Source: Bacillota bacterium (GTDB taxonomy: Bacteria > Bacillota > Clostridia > Clostridiales > Clostridiaceae). From it: DNA of 43,160 nucleotides. The stretch spans positions 1-43,160 of the forward strand of contig JAFADP010000014.1 in the NCBI GenBank assembly GCA_023424785.1, read 5' to 3'. The translations under genes and the position numbers were made by a program. Each line of letters opens with the position of its first letter. Position 1 is the stretch's first letter. The notes under the pieces were generated by a model. It had not been told where the DNA came from, did no database searches, and worked only from the letters and a program-made list of their open reading frames with translations. Below are positions 34,571-43,160 of the stretch, in pieces.

Positions 34571-34897
34571 TTGGCATTAGAAGCAATTAAGCAAATTAAA
34601 AATGTTGAAGCTGAAGCAGATGCTATGATAAAAAACGCAACAGCTAAAGCAAAAGAAATTCTTCAAAAGGCAAATGAAGAGGCTCAAAGCCAATATGATA
34701 AGACCTTAGAAGAAGCTAAAGAAAAATGCAATAGCATTATTCAAGAGGCTATAGCTGCTGGTAATAAGGAAGCTGAGCCAATACTAAAGAAAGGCGAAAA
34801 GGACTCACAAGATATTTATAATATTTCTGATGAAAAGAAGATGAGTGCTGCTAAATTAGTGATTGAGAGGATCGTGAAAGTAAATGGCAATAGTTAA
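34571..34897 (+). CDS. ntpF: V-type ATPase subunit G/H (peripheral stalk)
   Basis: A 108-residue, mostly coiled-coil protein (residues about 10-100, with regular Ala/Lys/Glu heptads such as AKAKEILQKANEEAQSQY). In V-type ATPases this subunit pairs with subunit E to form the peripheral stalk. The start is TTG behind AAGGTGGTGAT. It is the first gene of the nine-gene operon; the stop overlaps the start of the subunit I gene by 14 bases. The name follows the E. hirae ntp nomenclature; other schemes call it AhaH. Confidence 0.86.
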   Translation: MALEAIKQIKNVEAEADAMIKNATAKAKEILQKANEEAQSQYDKTLEEAKEKCNSIIQEAIAAGNKEAEPILKKGEKDSQDIYNISDEKKMSAAKLVIERIVKVNGNS

Positions 34898-36854
34898 GAT
34901 GAAAAAATTCACTTTGCTTGCTTTTGAATCACAAAGAGCTAAACTTTTAGAAAGGCTACAAGCTTTTGCAGAAGTTGAGTTCATTAATCTTCAAGACAAT
35001 GACTTTTTAGAAAGTAATGAAGAGTTTAAAGACTTAAATAAGGATGGTCTTGATTCAGAATACGCAGAGTGTGAAGAAAAGTTGTCTAAAGCTAAATTTG
35101 CACTTAATTTCTTAAGAGAATATGTTCCTCAAAAATCAGGATTAAAGGCTTTAAAAGAAGGAAAGTTAGAATTAACCCTAAAAGAGTTAGAAGAAAAAGT
35201 ACTAAATAGTGACTGGGAATCAATTTTTGATAAGGTTAAGGAAAAAGAAGCTGTGTTTAATAACTTAGATAATGAAAAAACTAAGTTACATGCTATAGTT
35301 GATTCACTTTCTCCATGGGAAAAGTTTGATGCTTCATTTGAAGATCTTGAATCAATAAAATCACCAACTTTCCTAGGTAGTATTCCTAAACAAAATGAAG
35401 AAAGCCTAATTTCTGAGCTTAATAATTGTTATGTTGAGGTTATATCAACTAATAATGATGAAGCATTCTTTTTTGCAATATGCAATATAGAGCAAAAAGA
35501 AGAGGTTACTGAAAAATTAAGAGCTCTTGGATTTAGTCAATTTAAATCAGAGGAAAAAGATGTTCCTTTAAAAGTTATACATGATTCAATGGATAGAATA
35601 GCTAAAATTGATTCAGAAAAGTTCTTTGTTAAAGAAGAATTAGCTAACTTTGAAGAGGAATACAAAACTTTAGAATTAGTTAATGAATACTATGAAAATA
35701 TAGTTATAAGAAAAGAAGCAACAAGCAATTTCTTAAGAACACAAAATATTGTTGTTATTCAAGGATGGCTTGCTGAAGAAGATGAAAAAGAACTTATTAA
35801 TGTAGTAAATGAAATTGTAGGAAACGATTCTTATCTTACTTTTGAAGATGTAAAAGAAGAAGAATATGATAAAGTACCTACAAAACTTAAAAATAATGCA
35901 TTAAATAGTTGTTTTGAAAATATTACAGAAATGTATAGTACTCCAAGATATGATGAAATAGACCCTACACCACTTCTTGCACCATTCTATTTATTATTCT
36001 TTGGAATGATGGTAGCAGATATGGGATATGGACTATTAATGTTAATAGCTACAGGATATGCACTTAAGAAATTTAAATTTGATGAAGAAACAAGAAAATT
36101 CACTAAATTTTTCTTCTATTTAAGTTTCCCAACAATATTCTTTGGGGCAATATATGGAGCATTCTTTGGAGATTTATTCCCTAATTTACCAAGATTAATA
36201 GATACTAATAAAGATATAACAACAATATTAATACTTTCAATAGTATTTGGAGCAATTCAAATATTCTGTGGTCTTGGAATTAAAGCATATATGCTTATAA
36301 AAGCTGGAAAGCCATTAGATGCATTCTATGATGTTGGTTCATGGGTAATTACACTTATTTCAACAGGAATAGTTATTGCAGCTGCATTTGTAGGAGGAGT
36401 ACCTTCTATAGTCAAGAATATAGCAATTGTTGCTATGATTTTTGGTATGGTAGTTATTGTATTAACTAATGGTAGAGCAGAAGCAACTAGAGGAGCTCAA
36501 CTTGGTCAAGGAGCATATGCACTATATGGTATTACAGGCTATGTAGGAGATCTTGTTTCTTATACAAGATTAATGGCATTAGGATTAGCAGGTGGTTCTC
36601 TTGCAGGAGCATTTAATATGATAATAGGATTATTTAGTAGTAATATAATTGCATTAATACTATTTGGACCATTATTATTTGTATTTGGACACATATTTAA
36701 CTTAGCTTTAGGATTATTAGGAGCTTATGTTCATACATGTAGATTACAATATGTTGAATACTTTGGTAAGTTCTATGAAGGTGGAGGAAGATCATTCTCA
36801 CCATTTAAAGCTGGAGAAAAATATATAAACTTAAAGAAAGAAAAAACAAATTAA
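34884..36854 (+). CDS. ntpI: V-type ATPase subunit I (membrane subunit a)
   Basis: A 656-residue membrane subunit. Residues 1-350 are the soluble, coiled-coil cytoplasmic arm typical of the family, starting MAIVKMKKFTLLAF. From PTPLLAPFYLLFFGMMVADMGYG onward there are about 7-8 membrane helices. The conserved Arg near the C-terminal helices, in SYTRLMALGLAGG, is the residue that releases the ion from the rotor ring. The ATG at 34884 lies within the end of the G/H gene with no close ribosome binding site, so it probably depends on coupled translation. Confidence 0.93.
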   Translation: MAIVKMKKFTLLAFESQRAKLLERLQAFAEVEFINLQDNDFLESNEEFKDLNKDGLDSEYAECEEKLSKAKFALNFLREYVPQKSGLKALKEGKLELTLKELEEKVLNSDWESIFDKVKEKEAVFNNLDNEKTKLHAIVDSLSPWEKFDASFEDLESIKSPTFLGSIPKQNEESLISELNNCYVEVISTNNDEAFFFAICNIEQKEEVTEKLRALGFSQFKSEEKDVPLKVIHDSMDRIAKIDSEKFFVKEELANFEEEYKTLELVNEYYENIVIRKEATSNFLRTQNIVVIQGWLAEEDEKELINVVNEIVGNDSYLTFEDVKEEEYDKVPTKLKNNALNSCFENITEMYSTPRYDEIDPTPLLAPFYLLFFGMMVADMGYGLLMLIATGYALKKFKFDEETRKFTKFFFYLSFPTIFFGAIYGAFFGDLFPNLPRLIDTNKDITTILILSIVFGAIQIFCGLGIKAYMLIKAGKPLDAFYDVGSWVITLISTGIVIAAAFVGGVPSIVKNIAIVAMIFGMVVIVLTNGRAEATRGAQLGQGAYALYGITGYVGDLVSYTRLMALGLAGGSLAGAFNMIIGLFSSNIIALILFGPLLFVFGHIFNLALGLLGAYVHTCRLQYVEYFGKFYEGGGRSFSPFKAGEKYINLKKEKTN

Positions 36855-36873
36855 TTTTAGGAGGAATTTTATA

Positions 36874-37359
36874 ATGGAAATGACTTGGATTCAATATTTA
36901 ACAGAAAACTTCGGAGGATTTATTTTTGGAGCACTAGGTGTTGCTATAGCAGTTGGTTTAGCAGGTATCGGTTCAGCTAAAGGGGTTGGACTTGCAGGTG
37001 AAGCAGTTTCAGGACTTTTAACAGAACAACCAGAAAAGTTTGGTAAGGCGTTAATTCTTGAACTATTACCAGGTACACAAGGTTTATACGGATTCGTTGT
37101 AGGTCTTATGGTTATGTTCTCTTTATCAACTGATACAACTTTAGCTCAAGGTTTATACTTATTCTTAGCATGTTTACCAGTAGGTATATCAGGTTTATTC
37201 TCAGGAATAGCTCAAGGTAGAGCAGCAGCTTCATCAGTTCAAATATTAGCTAAGAAGCCAGAACACAACACTAAGGGTATAGTTTTAACAGCAATGGTTG
37301 AAACTTACGCATTATTAGGATTCGTTATATCATTATTATTAGTAATTCAAGCATTTTAA
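36874..37359 (+). CDS. ntpK: V-type ATPase subunit K (rotor-ring proteolipid, 16 kDa)
   Basis: A 161-residue double-hairpin proteolipid with four membrane helices. Helix 4 carries the ion-binding Glu143 (VETYALLG). Four further residues match those that coordinate Na+ in E. hirae NtpK with a constant offset of four: Leu65, Thr68 and Gln69 in LLPGTQG, and Gln114 in GIAQGRA. Only one carboxylate per two hairpins is expected to bind. TTTAGGAGG precedes the ATG. Na+ specificity is inferred from the residues, not proven. Confidence 0.94.
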   Translation: MEMTWIQYLTENFGGFIFGALGVAIAVGLAGIGSAKGVGLAGEAVSGLLTEQPEKFGKALILELLPGTQGLYGFVVGLMVMFSLSTDTTLAQGLYLFLACLPVGISGLFSGIAQGRAAASSVQILAKKPEHNTKGIVLTAMVETYALLGFVISLLLVIQAF

Positions 37360-37377
37360 GATTAAGGATGTGGAGTT

Positions 37378-37977
37378 ATGTCAAATATAAGTAATTTAAC
37401 TTCAAAAATCTTAAAAGATGCAGAAGTTAAAAGAGACAATATATTAGCAGTAGCTGAAGAAGAAAAAGCTAAAATCCTTAACAAGAAAAAAGATGAAGCA
37501 GAAACTTTAGAAGCTACAATGTTAGAAAAAGCTAAGAGTGAAGCTCAAACTAGAAAAGAAAGAGTTATTTCTAGTGCTGAACTTAAAGCAAGAAATGAAA
37601 AACTTCAAGCTAAACAAATAGTAATTCAACAAGTATTTGAAAAAGCTGTTGAAGAGCTTTGTAAGCTAGGAAAAGAAGAATATTTAGCATTTATAAAAAA
37701 TGGAGTTACTACTTTAGCAGTAACTGGAGATGAAAATATAATTTTAAATGCAGAAGGGCAAAAGTTAGTTGATGATGCTTTTATAAGCGAAATTAACAAT
37801 GAATTATCTGCAAATGGTAAGGTAGGAAACTTAAAATTAAGTTCAACTGTTGGAAACTTTAAAGGTGGATTTATTTTAGAAAAGAATGGAATAGAAATAA
37901 ATAATACTTTTGAAGCTTTAGTAGAATCTATGAAAGAAGAAATGGAACTAGAAGTAGCAAAGGCACTATTTAATTAA
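37378..37977 (+). CDS. ntpE: V-type ATPase subunit E (peripheral stalk)
   Basis: A 199-residue protein with an N-terminal coiled coil (about 1-95, rich in Glu, Lys and Ala) and a globular C-terminal domain (about 100-195) with TVGNFKGGFILEKNGIEINN typical of the family. It pairs with the G/H subunit to join the catalytic head and membrane part. A short GGAG site precedes the ATG. 18 bases separate it from ntpK. Confidence 0.9.
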   Translation: MSNISNLTSKILKDAEVKRDNILAVAEEEKAKILNKKKDEAETLEATMLEKAKSEAQTRKERVISSAELKARNEKLQAKQIVIQQVFEKAVEELCKLGKEEYLAFIKNGVTTLAVTGDENIILNAEGQKLVDDAFISEINNELSANGKVGNLKLSSTVGNFKGGFILEKNGIEINNTFEALVESMKEEMELEVAKALFN

Positions 37978-37989
37978 GGAGGTTTATTA

Positions 37990-38991
37990 ATGGATAAAAT
38001 GAAGTTTACTCAAGTTATACCAAGACTTAGAGTATTAGAAACTAGACTCCTTGATAAGACTAAGTTAGACAGAATGATAGATTCAAGTTCTGCGGAAGAT
38101 GCATTAAAAGTGCTTCAAGAAACAGAGTATGCCAATGTAATGTCAAATGTAAAAAGACCAGAGGATTATGAAGAAATTTTAAGTGCTGAACTTAAGAGAA
38201 TATATCATGAAATGTATGATATGTCTCCATCTAAGGAACTTATTGATTTAATGAGTGTTAGATATGACTATCATAATATAAAAGTAATATTAAAAGGTAT
38301 GTTCTTAAAGAAAGATTTATCAGATATGTTTATTTCAGTAGGAAGAATTGATCCTGCTAAGTTAAAACTATCAATTGAAGGTGGAAACTTAAGTGATCTT
38401 TCTCCAATAATGAGAAGAGCAGTTGAAGAAACAATAGATGATTTTAATTCTAAGGAAGATCCTCAAAGAGTTGATATTATATTAGATAAGTTTATGTTTG
38501 AAGATATGATGTCAATATCAAAGAGTCTTAATGATACTTTTGCAGAAAAGTATGTTAAAGCTACAATTGACTTAAATAATATTAAGACTTTATTAAGAGT
38601 TAAAAAACAAAATAAAGGTAGAGATTTCTTCCTTTCAGTTATAATTGAAGGTGGATTTATAGATAAGGATACTCTTGTTGCATTACTTACTGATGCTACA
38701 GAGAATATTCCAAATAAGTTAAGCTTCACAAATTATTCAGAAGTCTTAAAGAATGGTGTAGATGCATATGTAAAGAGTGGATCTGCAAATCTTTTAGAAA
38801 AGTTAATTGATAACTACATAATGAATATGATGAAAGAAGCAAAGATGATTCCATTTGGAGGAGAACCTCTATTAGCATACATTTATGCTAAAGAAACAGA
38901 AATAAAAGTTGTTAGAATTATTATGGTTGGCAAACTCAACAATATTACTGGTGAAGTAATCAGAGAAAGGCTGCGTGATATTTATGTATAA
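37990..38991 (+). CDS. ntpC: V-type ATPase subunit C (central-stalk d-type subunit)
   Basis: A 333-residue subunit of the NtpC/AtpC (d) family, a funnel of helices that links the rotor ring to the central stalk. Family features: YDYHNIKVILKG near 95-106 and the C-terminal GEPLLAYIYAKETEIKVVRIIM. AAGGAGG lies right after the subunit E stop and 8 bases before this ATG. The stop codon overlaps the F gene. Confidence 0.91.
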   Translation: MDKMKFTQVIPRLRVLETRLLDKTKLDRMIDSSSAEDALKVLQETEYANVMSNVKRPEDYEEILSAELKRIYHEMYDMSPSKELIDLMSVRYDYHNIKVILKGMFLKKDLSDMFISVGRIDPAKLKLSIEGGNLSDLSPIMRRAVEETIDDFNSKEDPQRVDIILDKFMFEDMMSISKSLNDTFAEKYVKATIDLNNIKTLLRVKKQNKGRDFFLSVIIEGGFIDKDTLVALLTDATENIPNKLSFTNYSEVLKNGVDAYVKSGSANLLEKLIDNYIMNMMKEAKMIPFGGEPLLAYIYAKETEIKVVRIIMVGKLNNITGEVIRERLRDIYV

Positions 38992-39295
38992 GAAGATAGG
39001 TGTTGTAGGAGATAAGGATTCAGTTTTAGCTTTCAAAGCTTTAGGAATAGACGTTTTCCCTGTAGTAGAACCTGATGAAGCTAGAAAAACTATTGATAGA
39101 TTAGCTATGAATGATTACGCAGTTATATTTGTAACTGAACAAGTTGCGAAGGATATAGAGGAAACTATTGAGAGATACAATAGGATGACACTTCCAGCTG
39201 TAATATTAATACCAAGTAATCAAGGAACATTAAATATAGGTACTCAAAGAATCAGTGATAACGTAGAAAAAGCTGTTGGCGTTAACATTTTATAG
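38984..39295 (+). CDS. ntpG: V-type ATPase subunit F (central stalk)
   Basis: A 103-residue subunit F with the family start YKKIGVVGDKDSVLAFKALGI and the central AVIFVTEQVAKDI. It binds subunit D in the central stalk. ATG 38984 matches the usual N-terminus and lies 8 bases inside the end of ntpC. A GTG at 38975 would add three residues and is nearer to the AAAGG at 38966-38970, so the start remains open. Confidence 0.88.
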   Translation: MYKKIGVVGDKDSVLAFKALGIDVFPVVEPDEARKTIDRLAMNDYAVIFVTEQVAKDIEETIERYNRMTLPAVILIPSNQGTLNIGTQRISDNVEKAVGVNIL

Positions 39296-39312
39296 GAAGG
39301 AAGGTTGGTAAG

Positions 39313-41091
39313 GTGAAGACCGGAAAGATAATTAAAGTATCTGGACCTTTAGTTGTTGCTGAAGGTATGGATGAAGCAAATATTTACGACGTTTGTAAGG
39401 TTGGCGAAAGAGGTCTTATCGGAGAAATCATAGAAATGAGAGGCGATAAGGCATCAATTCAGGTATATGAAGAAACATCAGGTATAGGACCTGGGGATCC
39501 AGTTATAACAACAGGAGAACCTCTAAGTGTTGAACTTGGACCAGGACTTATAGAATCAATGTTTGATGGAATACAAAGACCACTAGATGCATTTATGGAA
39601 GCTGCGCAATCAGCATTCTTAACAAAAGGTATCTCAGTTCCATCATTAAATAGAGAAAAGAAATGGAACTTTGAAGCAACTGCTAAAGTTGGAGATAAGG
39701 TTGCTGCTGGAGATGTTATAGGAACAGTTCAAGAAACTGCTGTAGTTACTCAAAAGATAATGGTTCCTTATGGTGTTGAAGGTACAATAAAATCAATAAA
39801 ATCAGGTGAATACACTGTTGTTGATACAGTTGCAGTAGTAGAAACTGCAAATGGAGATAGAGAACTTCAATTAATGCAAAAATGGCCAGTAAGAAAGGGT
39901 AGACCATATGCTCAAAAGTTAAACCCAATGGCACCAATGACTACAGGTCAAAGAGTTATAGATACTTTCTTCCCAGTAGCTAAAGGTGGAGCTGCTGCAG
40001 TACCAGGACCTTTCGGAGCTGGTAAGACAGTTGTTCAACATCAAATTGCTAAGTGGGGAGATGCCGAAATAGTTGTTTACGTTGGTTGTGGTGAACGTGG
40101 AAACGAAATGACAGATGTTTTAAATGAGTTCCCAGAACTAAAGGATCCAAAGACTGGCGAAAGCTTAATGAAGAGAACAGTTCTTATAGCTAATACTTCA
40201 AACATGCCAGTTGCAGCTAGAGAAGCTTCTATATATACAGGTATAACTATAGCTGAATACTTTAGAGATATGGGATATTCAGTATCAATCATGGCAGACT
40301 CAACTTCAAGATGGGCAGAAGCTTTAAGAGAAATGTCTGGTAGACTTGAAGAAATGCCTGGTGATGAAGGTTACCCAGCATACTTAGGATCAAGACTTGC
40401 TGACTACTATGAAAGAGCAGGTAAGGTTATATGTTTAGGTAATGATGGAAGAGAAGGTGCAATAACAGCAATCGGTGCGGTATCACCTCCAGGAGGAGAT
40501 ATTTCAGAACCAGTTTCTCAAGCAACACTTAGAATTGTTAAGGTGTTCTGGGGACTAGATGCTCAACTTGCATACCAAAGACACTTCCCATCAATTAACT
40601 GGTTAAATTCATATTCATTATATCAAGATAGTGTTGATAGATGGATGGATGAAAATGTTGCAAGTGATTGGTCAGCTTTAAGAGCAGAATGTATGTCAAT
40701 ACTTCAAGATGAAGCTAGTCTTCAAGAAATAGTAAGACTTGTTGGTATAGATGCTTTATCTGAAAAAGATAGATTAAAGCTACAAGTTGCTAAGTCAATA
40801 AGAGAAGATTATCTTCAACAAAATGGTTTCCATGAAATAGATACTTATACATCATTAGAAAAGCAATATAAGATGTTAAAGTTAATAATAACATTCAGAA
40901 AAGAAGCTGAAAGAGCTTTAGAAGCTGGTGTTTATTTAAATAAAGTATTAGAACAAGATGAAATTATAGATAGAATAGCAAGAAGTAAGTATACTCACGA
41001 AGACGACTTAGCTAATATAGATAAGATCGCTGTAGATTTAAAAGCTATTATCGATAAGTTAATCAGCGAAGGAGGTGTACTAAATGCTTAA
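39313..41091 (+). CDS. ntpA: V-type ATPase catalytic subunit A
   Basis: A 592-residue catalytic subunit. The Walker A loop is GPFGAGKTV at about 232-240, followed by GCGERGNEM with the catalytic Glu, SIMADSTSRWAEALRE, and GDISEPVSQATLR. The roughly 90-residue non-homologous region expected between the N-terminal barrel and the nucleotide domain is present, which distinguishes A from the B subunit and F-type beta. The start is GTG, 8 bases after GGAAGGAAGG. Its stop overlaps the ntpB start by 8 bases. Confidence 0.96.
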   Translation: MKTGKIIKVSGPLVVAEGMDEANIYDVCKVGERGLIGEIIEMRGDKASIQVYEETSGIGPGDPVITTGEPLSVELGPGLIESMFDGIQRPLDAFMEAAQSAFLTKGISVPSLNREKKWNFEATAKVGDKVAAGDVIGTVQETAVVTQKIMVPYGVEGTIKSIKSGEYTVVDTVAVVETANGDRELQLMQKWPVRKGRPYAQKLNPMAPMTTGQRVIDTFFPVAKGGAAAVPGPFGAGKTVVQHQIAKWGDAEIVVYVGCGERGNEMTDVLNEFPELKDPKTGESLMKRTVLIANTSNMPVAAREASIYTGITIAEYFRDMGYSVSIMADSTSRWAEALREMSGRLEEMPGDEGYPAYLGSRLADYYERAGKVICLGNDGREGAITAIGAVSPPGGDISEPVSQATLRIVKVFWGLDAQLAYQRHFPSINWLNSYSLYQDSVDRWMDENVASDWSALRAECMSILQDEASLQEIVRLVGIDALSEKDRLKLQVAKSIREDYLQQNGFHEIDTYTSLEKQYKMLKLIITFRKEAERALEAGVYLNKVLEQDEIIDRIARSKYTHEDDLANIDKIAVDLKAIIDKLISEGGVLNA

Positions 41092-42463
41092 GGAATACAG
41101 AACAGTTACTGAGGTTGTTGGACCTTTAATGGTTGTTGAAGGTGTTGAAGGCGTTAAGTACGATGAATTAGTTGAAATAGAGTTACAAACTGGAGAAAAA
41201 AGAAGAGGTAAGGTTCTTGAAGTTAATGGTTCAAAAGCTATGGTACAAATCTTCGAAGGTTCTACAGGAATTAACTTAAAAGGTACTAAGGCTAAGTTCT
41301 TAGGAAGACCACTTGAAATTGGTGTTTCAGAAGATATGTTAGGAAGAGTTTTTGATGGAATGGGTAGACCAAAAGATAATGGTCCAAATATAATTCCAGA
41401 AGAAAGAAGAGATATAAATGGTGAAGCTATAAACCCAATGGCTAGAGATTATCCATCAGAATTTATTCAAACAGGAATATCTGCTATTGATGGACTTAAT
41501 ACTCTAGTTAGAGGACAAAAGTTACCTGTTTTCTCTGCATCAGGACTTCCTCATGCACAACTTGCTGCACAAATCGCAAGACAAGCGAAGGTTCTTAATT
41601 CAGATTCTAAGTTTGCCGTTGTATTTGCAGCTATAGGTATTACATTCGAAGAAGCTCAATTCTTCGTTGATGAATTTAAGGCTACTGGTGCTATAGATAG
41701 ATCAGTTCTATTTATGAACCTTGCATCAGATCCAGCTATCGAAAGAATAGCTACTCCAAGAATGGCATTAACTACAGCTGAATACTTAGCTTATGAAAAG
41801 GGAATGCACGTTCTTGTTATAATGACAGATATAACAAACTATGCAGAAGCATTAAGAGAAATATCTGCAGCTAGAAAAGAAGTTCCAGGAAGAAGAGGAT
41901 ATCCTGGTTACTTATATACTGACCTTTCAACATTATATGAAAGAGCAGGTAGACTTAAAGGTAAGGAAGGTTCCATAACACAAATTCCAATACTAACAAT
42001 GCCAGAAGATGATAAGACTCACCCAATTCCAGACTTAACTGGATATATTACAGAGGGTCAAATAATTCTTTCAAGAGAATTATATAAGAAGGGTATAATG
42101 CCTCCAATAGACGTTTTACCTTCATTATCAAGACTTAAGGATAAGGGTATTGGTAAGAACAAGACAAGAGAAGATCATGCTGATACAATGAACCAATTAT
42201 TCTCAGCATATGCTCAAGGTAAACAAGCAAAAGAATTATCAGCTATCTTAGGTGAATCAGCACTTTCAGAAACTGATAAGAAACTTGCTAAGTTTGCAGA
42301 AGCTTTCGAAGAAGAGTATGTTTCTCAAGGATTCACTACAAATAGAACAATAATTGAAACTTTAGAGTTAGGTTGGAAGTTATTAAGCATGCTTCCTAAG
42401 ACAGAACTTAAGAGAATTAGAGATGAATACCTTGAAAAATACATGCCAAGAAAGGAAGAATAG
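41084..42463 (+). CDS. ntpB: V-type ATPase subunit B
   Basis: A 459-residue non-catalytic nucleotide-binding-type subunit. Signatures: TGISAIDGLNTLVRGQKLP, the degenerate P-loop SASGLPHAQLA in place of GxxxxGKT, VLVIMTDITNYAEALREISAARKE, PGRRGYPGYLYTDLSTLYERAGR and PDLTGYITEGQIIL. GGAGGTG precedes the ATG, inside the end of ntpA. It forms the alternating hexamer with subunit A. Confidence 0.95.
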   Translation: MLKEYRTVTEVVGPLMVVEGVEGVKYDELVEIELQTGEKRRGKVLEVNGSKAMVQIFEGSTGINLKGTKAKFLGRPLEIGVSEDMLGRVFDGMGRPKDNGPNIIPEERRDINGEAINPMARDYPSEFIQTGISAIDGLNTLVRGQKLPVFSASGLPHAQLAAQIARQAKVLNSDSKFAVVFAAIGITFEEAQFFVDEFKATGAIDRSVLFMNLASDPAIERIATPRMALTTAEYLAYEKGMHVLVIMTDITNYAEALREISAARKEVPGRRGYPGYLYTDLSTLYERAGRLKGKEGSITQIPILTMPEDDKTHPIPDLTGYITEGQIILSRELYKKGIMPPIDVLPSLSRLKDKGIGKNKTREDHADTMNQLFSAYAQGKQAKELSAILGESALSETDKKLAKFAEAFEEEYVSQGFTTNRTIIETLELGWKLLSMLPKTELKRIRDEYLEKYMPRKEE

Positions 42464-42466
42464 CCG

Positions 42467-43108
42467 ATGGCAATTTTAAATGTTAATCCAACCAGAATGG
42501 AACTTACCAAGCTAAAGAAAAGACTAGCAACCTCAACTAGAAGCCACAAGCTTTTAAAAGATAAGCAAGATGAGTTAATGAGACAATTTATTAATCTTAT
42601 TAAATATAATAATACTTTAAGAAAAGAAGTAGAAGCAGAACTAGAAGGATCATTAAAAGACTTTGTTATGGCAAGAGCAGTAATGAGTTCAGAATTTCTA
42701 GAAGAAGCTATAGCTTATCCTAAAGAACACATAACTGTAGAAGTTGGCGAAAAAAATGTTATGAGTGTACCAGTTCCTGTAATGAACTTCAAGAGAGAAC
42801 TTGAAGGGGATGAGGGTAGTATATTCCCTTATGGATTTGCAAATACATCATCTGAACTTGATGATGCAATATCTAAGCTATATGGAATACTTCCAAAGCT
42901 TTTAGAACTTGCAGAAGTGGAAAAATCAGGTCAACTTATGGCAGATGAAATTGAGAAAACTAGAAGAAGAGTTAACGCTCTTGAATATATGACTATTCCT
43001 CAATTAAAAGAAACTATCAAGTATATAAGAATGAAGCTTGATGAAAATGAAAGATCAGCAACAACAAGACTTATGAAAGTTAAGAGCATGATAGAACAAA
43101 GAGGATAA
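42467..43108 (+). CDS. ntpD: V-type ATPase subunit D (central rotor shaft)
   Basis: A 213-residue, mainly helical subunit that forms the rotating shaft. The start NVNPTRMELTKLKKRLATS and the end of the long C-terminal helix, with RRRVNALEYMTIPQ, match the family. ATG 42467 is 3 bases after the ntpB stop; AAGGAAGAA lies upstream. It is the last gene of the operon, and no ntpH/ntpJ-like gene follows before the terminator. Confidence 0.94.
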   Translation: MAILNVNPTRMELTKLKKRLATSTRSHKLLKDKQDELMRQFINLIKYNNTLRKEVEAELEGSLKDFVMARAVMSSEFLEEAIAYPKEHITVEVGEKNVMSVPVPVMNFKRELEGDEGSIFPYGFANTSSELDDAISKLYGILPKLLELAEVEKSGQLMADEIEKTRRRVNALEYMTIPQLKETIKYIRMKLDENERSATTRLMKVKSMIEQRG

Positions 43109-43115
43109 TAATTTT

Positions 43116-43160
43116 AATCTCCTTTAACTTGAATAATTATATTTAAGTTAAGGGAGATTT
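43116..43160 (+). terminator. Terminator of the V-ATPase operon (cut by the window end)
   Basis: A 15-bp stem (43116-43130 with 43145-43159, one T-G wobble) with a 14-base AT loop; the window ends as the T run begins. Confidence 0.85.

Overview
The window is low-GC DNA, strongly biased to A/T-ending codons, with dense genes, compact intrinsic terminators and strong AGGAGG ribosome binding sites. Together with pyruvate:ferredoxin oxidoreductase, an iron-sulfur L-serine dehydratase, a CBS-regulated family II pyrophosphatase, SpoVB/MurJ-type flippases and a V-type ATPase, this points to an anaerobic Clostridium-type Firmicute. I do not name a species. I see no insertion sequence, prophage, CRISPR array, tRNA or rRNA gene. 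No stretch longer than about 190 bases lacks a gene.

Layout. (1) 1-5.9 kb: C-terminal part of pyruvate:ferredoxin oxidoreductase, a Cys-rich DUF1292 protein, a PHP phosphoesterase, an aspartate-type aminotransferase, a HAD-IB phosphatase, and a class IV aminotransferase behind a structured leader that can mask its ribosome binding site. (2) 5.9-11.6 kb: CBS/DRTGG Mn-dependent pyrophosphatase (minus strand), a divergent Ca2+-type P-ATPase, a membrane-anchored C39-like peptidase and an unrecognised 137-aa protein. (3) 11.7-17.3 kb: M20 amidohydrolase, RluA-type pseudouridine synthase and MurJ-like flippase on the plus strand, facing a two-gene L-serine dehydratase operon on the minus strand. 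(4) 17.4-27.6 kb: one plus-strand operon of six genes: MoxR-type AAA+ ATPase, DUF5682 protein, VWA protein, double-SWIM zinc-finger protein, a 102-aa protein and a 1182-aa DUF4132 protein. (5) 27.6-34.4 kb: zinc-ribbon protein, SpoVB-like flippase and M29 aminopeptidase (minus strand); a doubly membrane-anchored beta-propeller protein, a methyltransferase-like protein and a DUF4080 radical SAM protein (plus strand). (6) 34.5-43.2 kb: a complete V-type ATPase operon in the order G/H-I-K-E-C-F-A-B-D, closed by a terminator at the window edge.

How the parts work together. The energy genes fit a fermentative anaerobe: the oxidoreductase makes acetyl-CoA and reduced ferredoxin, serine dehydratase feeds pyruvate, and the V-ATPase K subunit carries the full residue set that binds Na+ in the Enterococcus hirae rotor, so Na+ coupling is the best inference. 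The most interesting block is the MoxR/DUF5682/VWA/SWIM/DUF4132 operon. Its gene content matches the poorly understood yehL-yehM-yehP-yehQ plus yehI set of E. coli. The DUF5682 N-terminus has His/Glu motifs like the TraB/TIKI/EreA enzymes, and the 102-aa gene looks like a free-standing copy of a helical segment inside the SWIM protein. Three RNA leaders also merit attention: before the class IV aminotransferase, before sdaAB and before the SpoVB-like gene.
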